In this document: positions 58,600 to 64,000 of the stretch, in pieces
How positions within the stretch are numbered: the stretch's first letter is position 1
How the letters are laid out: each line of letters opens with the position of its first letter
Source: Pseudocercospora fijiensis CIRAD86
Lineage: Eukaryota; Ascomycota; Dothideomycetes; Mycosphaerellales; Mycosphaerellaceae
Assembly (NCBI RefSeq): GCF_000340215.1
Contig: NW_006921533.1
Coordinates: forward strand, 5,468,371 to 5,532,370
DNA length: 64,000 nucleotides
Direction of reading: 5' to 3'
Position numbers and translations under genes: made by a program
The notes under the pieces: model-generated
What the model was told of the DNA's origin: nothing
Databases searched by the model: none
Seen by the model: the letters and a program-made list of their open reading frames with translations, nothing else

Positions 58600-61500
58600 G
58601 TTTAACAAAGCGGCCGTGCTTAATCTTGTTAAGCGGCTTAGTAAAGCTATCGGCTATTTAATTATATATACTAACCTATTAGACGATAATAGTACTATTA
58701 GCAATCTTCTCTCGAATATAGTAGATACGAGCATCTATATGCTTTATACGGCTATTAATAGTAGACTTAGTAATAGCGATAGCGGACTAATTGTCCTCGT
58801 AGAGCGTAACTAGAAGAATATAGCCCTTATAACTAATTTCCTCTAATAACCGAGCTAGTATAACAGCCTCCTTCGCACTAGTTGTTAACTAAACATACTC
58901 GGCTTCTATAGACGATAGTGTAACAAGCGTCTAGCGGCCGGACTTATACAACAGAGGTCCGCCGGCAATAGTAAAGTAGAAGCCTCCTATAAAGCGACGA
59001 GTAATCGGATTATTAGCCTAGGAGGCGTTATAGTATCTAATAAAGTTAAGCTCGTTCTTATTCTGTATACCTCGGAAGCATAAGCTACGGCTCAGAGTAC
59101 TAACTAGGTACTTAATAAGCCAAAGAAGCGCGGTATAGTGCTCCTTAGTCGGGTTAGAAATATATCGTAATAGTAGGCCTATAGTATAGCAAGTATTAGG
59201 TCGTATAATTATAGCTAGCTATAGCGCTTTACTAACACCTTCCTAATACTAAGTCTTAAAGGCAGCGCTAGCAGTATAGCCCTTAGGTATACGCTAAATC
59301 GATGTCTTAACGTATCGAGGTACTATTAGTATAGTAGGAGTTACTCGGCCCTATATGCTATACTTCTTACTAAGCCTATTTAAATAGGCATCTTAAACGA
59401 CGTAAATGGTACGCTAATCGCGGTTACGAATAATCCGTATACTAAGATAGTAGTACAGGTCGCCTAGCTCTCGTATACTAAAACGGTCCTTTAGCAACTA
59501 AGCTACTGCCTCTAGTACTAATAGAGTATAGGCGATGATAATTATATCGTCGATATAGATAACAATAATAGAGCCGCTAACAACGTGTTTAAACACACAC
59601 ATATCAGCTATTATTAGTACAAAGTCTAGGCTCTTTAGGTACTTTCGAAGCTCTTCGTACTATAGCATTAGTAACTACTTTAGACTATATAGTGCCTTTA
59701 GCAACAGACAGACTATATTCTTGCCGCTACGGTCTTTAAAGCTATATAGCTGCTTAACGTAGATCTTATACTTATTACCAATAAGCGCATTAAGGAAGGC
59801 TGTTAGGATATTATATTGCTTAGCCTCTAGGTCGTAATAAGCAATTAGACTAAACAGTGCTCGCAGCGTAGATAGCTTAGCGACAGCCGTATAGGTTTCA
59901 TTATAGTCCTGTCCTTTAACCTGTGTAAAGCTACGGACAACCTATCGAGCCTTAAACCGGCTTACCTTGCTATTAGCGTTACGCTTAATAGTGAACACCT
60001 ATCGGCTACGGACAACCTTGCGACCTCTAGGTACTTCTAGCCGAGAAACGTATACCTATATATAGTTGTCTATTAATAACTTGTATTTAGCTTTACAGGC
60101 CTCCTTCTATTATAGCTAGTATAGTAACTCTTTTGCAGCCTTAAAGCTCTTTAGAATTAGAATAGCCTCCTTATTCGGGTTCTGCTTAGCAACGTAGCAG
60201 GCAGCTATAAAGCCCTTTACATAGGCTATAGGCATGTTAGCTATATTGCGGCGCGTAGAGCGCTTAACACTAGCATTAGCTAGATAGCTACGTAACAGTT
60301 CACGAGCGCTCTTATTGCTTCGTATCTTGCGTATAGAACGACTACTAGTCTCGGTTAGCCGCTCAAACTCCGGCAACTAGCTAGGCTCGCCCTTCTTAGC
60401 GTAAGGATCGTACGCTAGTTCTTCCTCGGCTGACTAAAAGCTATCTTTATTACTTAAAGGCGGTTAAACAGCTAGCAGGTTATCGTCGAGCGGTAGCGGA
60501 CTAGCGACCTTATTAGGCATTTGCTAAGCAGGTTCGTCCGGAGGCTCTTCTTGCTAGGCTAGAAGCTGCTAGACTACACTAGCGGCGTCGGCTAGTAACG
60601 GAGCCTCGTTGCTTATAGAATTAAATAGAGCCGGTATAATAGACTCGAGTATAACAAACTCGTTCTTAGCTAGGTCGTTAGGATTGGCGTATAGATTCAT
60701 GCCCTCTAGAAGTAACAGCTTACTAGCCGTCTTAATAAATTAGATATCCTTTAATAGAATAACCTTATACTAGTTAGGGAGGTAAATTATATATTTTCCT
60801 AAGTCTACTAAGTCCTTAGCATAGCCGACTAGCTTGCTAATAAGGCCTCTGCTATCTATCTTCTTTCTACGAGCAACTCCGTAATTATATATAACAGCAG
60901 TATAGCTATAGGTACGAAGATATTAAAGGCGTAGCTGCTTTCGAGACTAATTAAGCTCCCTAGCTACAATAGTATAGGGGCTAAGACCTTCTAAGGTTCT
61001 AGGAGTAATATTAAGGACCTATATAGCAGTAGTGACCGTATACGGCTATAGGGCCTTTAGCAAATTCGTATAGAGCATTATCTTCCGAGCGGTCGTGTAT
61101 ACGATATAGTTGCTAACCTTAGCTAGGCTATTCTAAGTAGAAGAATAAGGTGCTATAACCTGCAGTATAATACCCTGATCACGAGCCTAGCTTAATAGCT
61201 GATTTCCGCCGTATTTACCCCCTCTATCGAGGCGGTAGATTAGGATCGAATAGCTAGTTTATATACGGACGTATACACGATAATCCTTAATAGCTACTGC
61301 AGCCCCTAACTTTAGTAAGCTAGTATATTCGTATCGATAGCCTAACTTAGCGTATATAAACAGTATAAAATAGCGCTCCTACAATAGACTAGGGTTAGTA
61401 ATAGTAACTACATCTATATAGACAATGTAATAGATAGTAGATAGTCGTACGCGTAGTAGTCGATTGTATTCCTTGTATAATATAGCTATTCGACAGGCAA

Positions 61501-63000
61501 TGCAGTTGCGGAAGTCGGTCTTGCTTCTAGTAATAACAATTTGACCCTTAGCTTCTATTCGTAACAGCTTACGGTAATAGATATAGCTATATCGTAGATA
61601 CCACTCTTCTATCGTACCTGTTAGTACCCTCTTCTTCGATAGAAGCGCAATAACCTAGCTATCCGGACTAGAGGTTAGTATATACAGATAGGGGAGACCA
61701 TTCTTGCGGTATATCTAAGCAATAGTAACCTTAGAGCCGTTAACAATAGTAAATAGTACTCGCTTGTTATTCCGATAGAAACAGCCCTTATCGGTAAGCT
61801 TCTTAGTAGATAGAAGGTTAGCTGCCAGACCTAGAACATACAGTGTATTAGACAGCTTTATGCTACTTACACTACGCTTATTAACAACCTCAGTCTAAGC
61901 TATACCAACTATCGTAGCGTACTTCGTATTGCCACGAAACCGGATAGGAATGTAACAGCCTTCGTATTTAATAAGCAATAAAGGGTTATTAACTATATAT
62001 ATACTAGTACCTAAGTCGACAACCTAATTAGTAGTATAAGTCGCTATAGTAAGTGCTATAGAAGCTGCGTTACTAACAGTAATCGCATTAAAGGCGTAGT
62101 TGCTGCTTAGGTCTAATAATACCCCCGGGGTAGCATTAGCCGTATATAGCCCCTAAGCACCATTCTAACTAGATAGCGGCTACTGCTAAGCAGTTAGTCT
62201 ACGCTGCTGCTATTATTGCACCCCCTTCTTCTTAGCCTTCTGCTGTTTACGACGCAGTCGGTCTTCCTCCTTTAGGTAAGAGTACTTAGTATAGCAGCGG
62301 TTAGAAGGGTATAATCCCTAACAATAGGCGCACTTCTTACGGTTAGACTAATAACTATTCTAGTTGCTTCTACCGCGGCTACGACTATTATTGCTATTTC
62401 CGCGGCTACTACGACCGCTACGGTTCGAGTTACCTCGACCGTTGTTATTACTATTACTACCTTACTATTATAGTTAGCGCTAAAGACTAAAGAAGCCGTT
62501 ATATTAGGCCTAGTTCAATTAAGCTACATTCTTATTAAGTAACGCGCTAATAATGTTGTTAAGGGTACTATTATTAATAGTGTATTCCGAGGCGCGCATT
62601 TGCTTACGGCGCATCTATACGAAAGCCTCGTAGAACGGTGCGATTTGTATAATAAACATATAGATAGCCTAATATTAGCTAATAGCCAATTTAGTGTCCT
62701 TTAAGGCACTAAGCTTCTTCTTGTACTTATTGCAGAACTTCTTAATGTCCTTACTATTATACCGAAGGGTAATATATTCCTAGTAGAGCATAAATTTAGT
62801 AGACCTACCTTTACTAGTATATTTCTTCTTAAGAAAGTCCTATACTTCCTAGGATGTAGATAGACTAAGCAGTAATTGTTAAATGTTACTAATATAATTA
62901 GCAAAGATCTAGGTACGTGCTGTTTAATCTTTAGAGTCCTATTTATCTTAGCGGTCTTTAAACTCTTTAGAAGTCTTACTAGATGCCTTAGCAAGGGGTC
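58600..63000 (-). pseudogene. RIP-mutated Copia gag-pol of element 2
   Basis: Minus-strand remnant of the complete Copia polyprotein. The RT catalytic box near 59,545 reads YIDDIIIIA, keeping both aspartates while Val has become Ile through a TpG-to-TpA change. Around 60,376-60,116 an 86-codon open piece matches 47137-47391 of element 1 (RSIRKIRSNKSARELLRSYL). Many TAG/TAA stops interrupt the rest. Confidence 0.85.
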
Positions 63001-63435
63001 GCTAGCGGGTGCCCTATATATAGCGCTAGACCGACATACCTTTAAGGGCGCCTTTAGCGGCGTAGGCCTATACTAGATAATTCTCCTTATTCTTTAGCTT
63101 AGGGATGTTGCTTATGTAAGCGTTAGTAGTTATAGGGGGAGCTATTACGGACAGCGACGGCGATAATATAGAAAGGGGCGGCCGATAGGCGCGCCTATGT
63201 TCTAGTATAGCGGACAGCTAACACTAATATTAGAAACCGGTATAGCGGACAGCTAATACTAATAGTAGCCGACTCGAGTCTAGCACCTACTAGAATACTC
63301 GAGGGCGGCGAGGGTAGCGGCGACGATAATAGTGTCGGCGCAATTTTTAGTAACGAGCGCTGTCTACGTAGCAGTCGGATTAACTATTAGAAAACGTATA
63401 GAATGCGTTAGAAACGCAGGGGGCTTATAACTACT

Positions 63436-63557
63436 TAATATAAACTGTAATATATTTAGAAGAGGGCTAATCTATAGGAAGCCCGAAAGATAAAGTACGT
63501 AGTTTCAGCCTTAGGCATTATGCACGTAATACTACATATACTACACACTTTAAGTTA
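63436..63557 (-). repeat. LTR of Copia element 2, right (RIP-mutated)
   Basis: 122-bp partner of 58266-58387. All 16 differences are C-to-T or G-to-A relative to the left copy, all in CpA/TpG context. It borders further RIP-affected sequence. Confidence 0.9.
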
Positions 63558-64000
63558 TTCTATATATCTAGTGCGGGGGTCTTGTATAAAGGCAAGGCCC
63601 TTAAAGGAATATGCGGAGCTTATAAACCACTATCGAACATTATTAGTACAGCCTTACTATTCGAACCTCGGACCGGGAACTTGAGTTAATAGCTTGCCTT
63701 TGCGTAGAGACTTCTTATCGAGGTTAATATAGGTAGGATCCGCTTTCTAGGTCTAGACTAACAAGACTTCTACCTCCTATTAGGCTTGTAGGTATAAAGA
63801 ATCAAACTGCGACCGAGTGCATGTAATAGATTAGTAATTAGGGCTAGCTTCCGAACTTTCCGACTAGCTAATTACAAACACACCTAATAATTCTTCGCCT
63901 ACAAGCCTAAGAACAAGCCGTGCTAAACTAGCCTGCGATATACTACTTTTTCGCGACTATACAAATATAATAATCTGAATAGCGGAGATTGTAGCCCTAC
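63558..64000. other. Unidentified RIP-affected sequence at window end
   Basis: TpA-rich sequence like the transposon bodies, with no recognisable coding or terminal structure in the 440 bp available. Probably part of another repeat continuing past the window. Confidence 0.5.

Larger units (their letters stand above)
58266..63557 (-). mobile_element. Ty1/Copia LTR retrotransposon, minus orientation
   Basis: Uninterrupted 5.3-kb relative of Copia element 1, inverted. LTRs of 122 bp lie at both ends; a purine tract (AAGGGGG in element sense) adjoins the left LTR at 58388-58395. Minus-strand coding order is gag near 63,000, zinc knuckle near 62,330, protease near 62,020, integrase near 61,500-61,000, RT 60,050-59,450 and RNase H to 58,600. 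It is densely mutated by RIP and has no usable frame. The flanks share CTATATAT (58252-58259 and 63560-63567), but not directly abutting the LTRs. Confidence 0.9.

Overview
The window looks like a chromosome segment of a filamentous ascomycete, probably a Dothideomycete (inferred from gene style, not proven). The evidence is short introns of about 47-112 bp with GT-AG borders and CTAAC/CTGAC-like branch sites, fungal-type enzyme families, and transposons carrying only C-to-T and G-to-A changes in CpA/TpG context, the mark of repeat-induced point mutation (RIP).

Positions 1-26,623 are a normal gene-rich region: an MFS transporter (+), 40S ribosomal protein uS7/RPS5 (-), a secreted GH92 mannosidase (+), cullin-4 (-), a secreted lactonase-like beta-propeller (-), a secreted GH31 alpha-glucosidase with an inserted CBM20-like starch-binding domain (-), the DNA polymerase zeta catalytic subunit Rev3 (+), and an OPT-family transporter (-).

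Positions 26,624-50,883 are one nested, RIP-mutated transposon block. The outer element is a Ty1/Copia retrotransposon (127-bp LTRs). A Helitron/Helentron-like element (27,309-44,605) sits in its gag region. A chromodomain Gypsy element (28,385-35,543, 198-bp LTRs, perfect 5-bp target duplication TAGAG) sits inside that Helitron. A second, 1.6-kb non-autonomous Helitron-like element (47,815-49,426) sits in the Copia reverse-transcriptase region. A related Copia element in the opposite orientation fills 58,266-63,557, and another unidentified RIP-affected sequence runs to the window end.

Between the two inverted Copia elements lies a 7.4-kb island of non-repeat DNA. It holds an RraA/HMG-aldolase-like gene (-), a NodB-type deacetylase (-), an isopenicillin-N acyltransferase-like Ntn hydrolase (+) and a decayed Zn2Cys6 regulator (-). 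These could be remains of a small catabolic or specialised-metabolite cluster. The deacetylase has lost a splice-acceptor AG; the regulator has no start codon of its own, lacks the middle of its regulatory domain and has a frameshift. The island therefore appears to be decaying next to its transposon neighbours.

The most noteworthy observations are the two Helitron-like insertions sharing asymmetric terminal inverted repeats, the sparing from RIP of LTRs that abut single-copy DNA, the CBM20 domain embedded in a GH31 catalytic domain, and the degenerating four-gene island.
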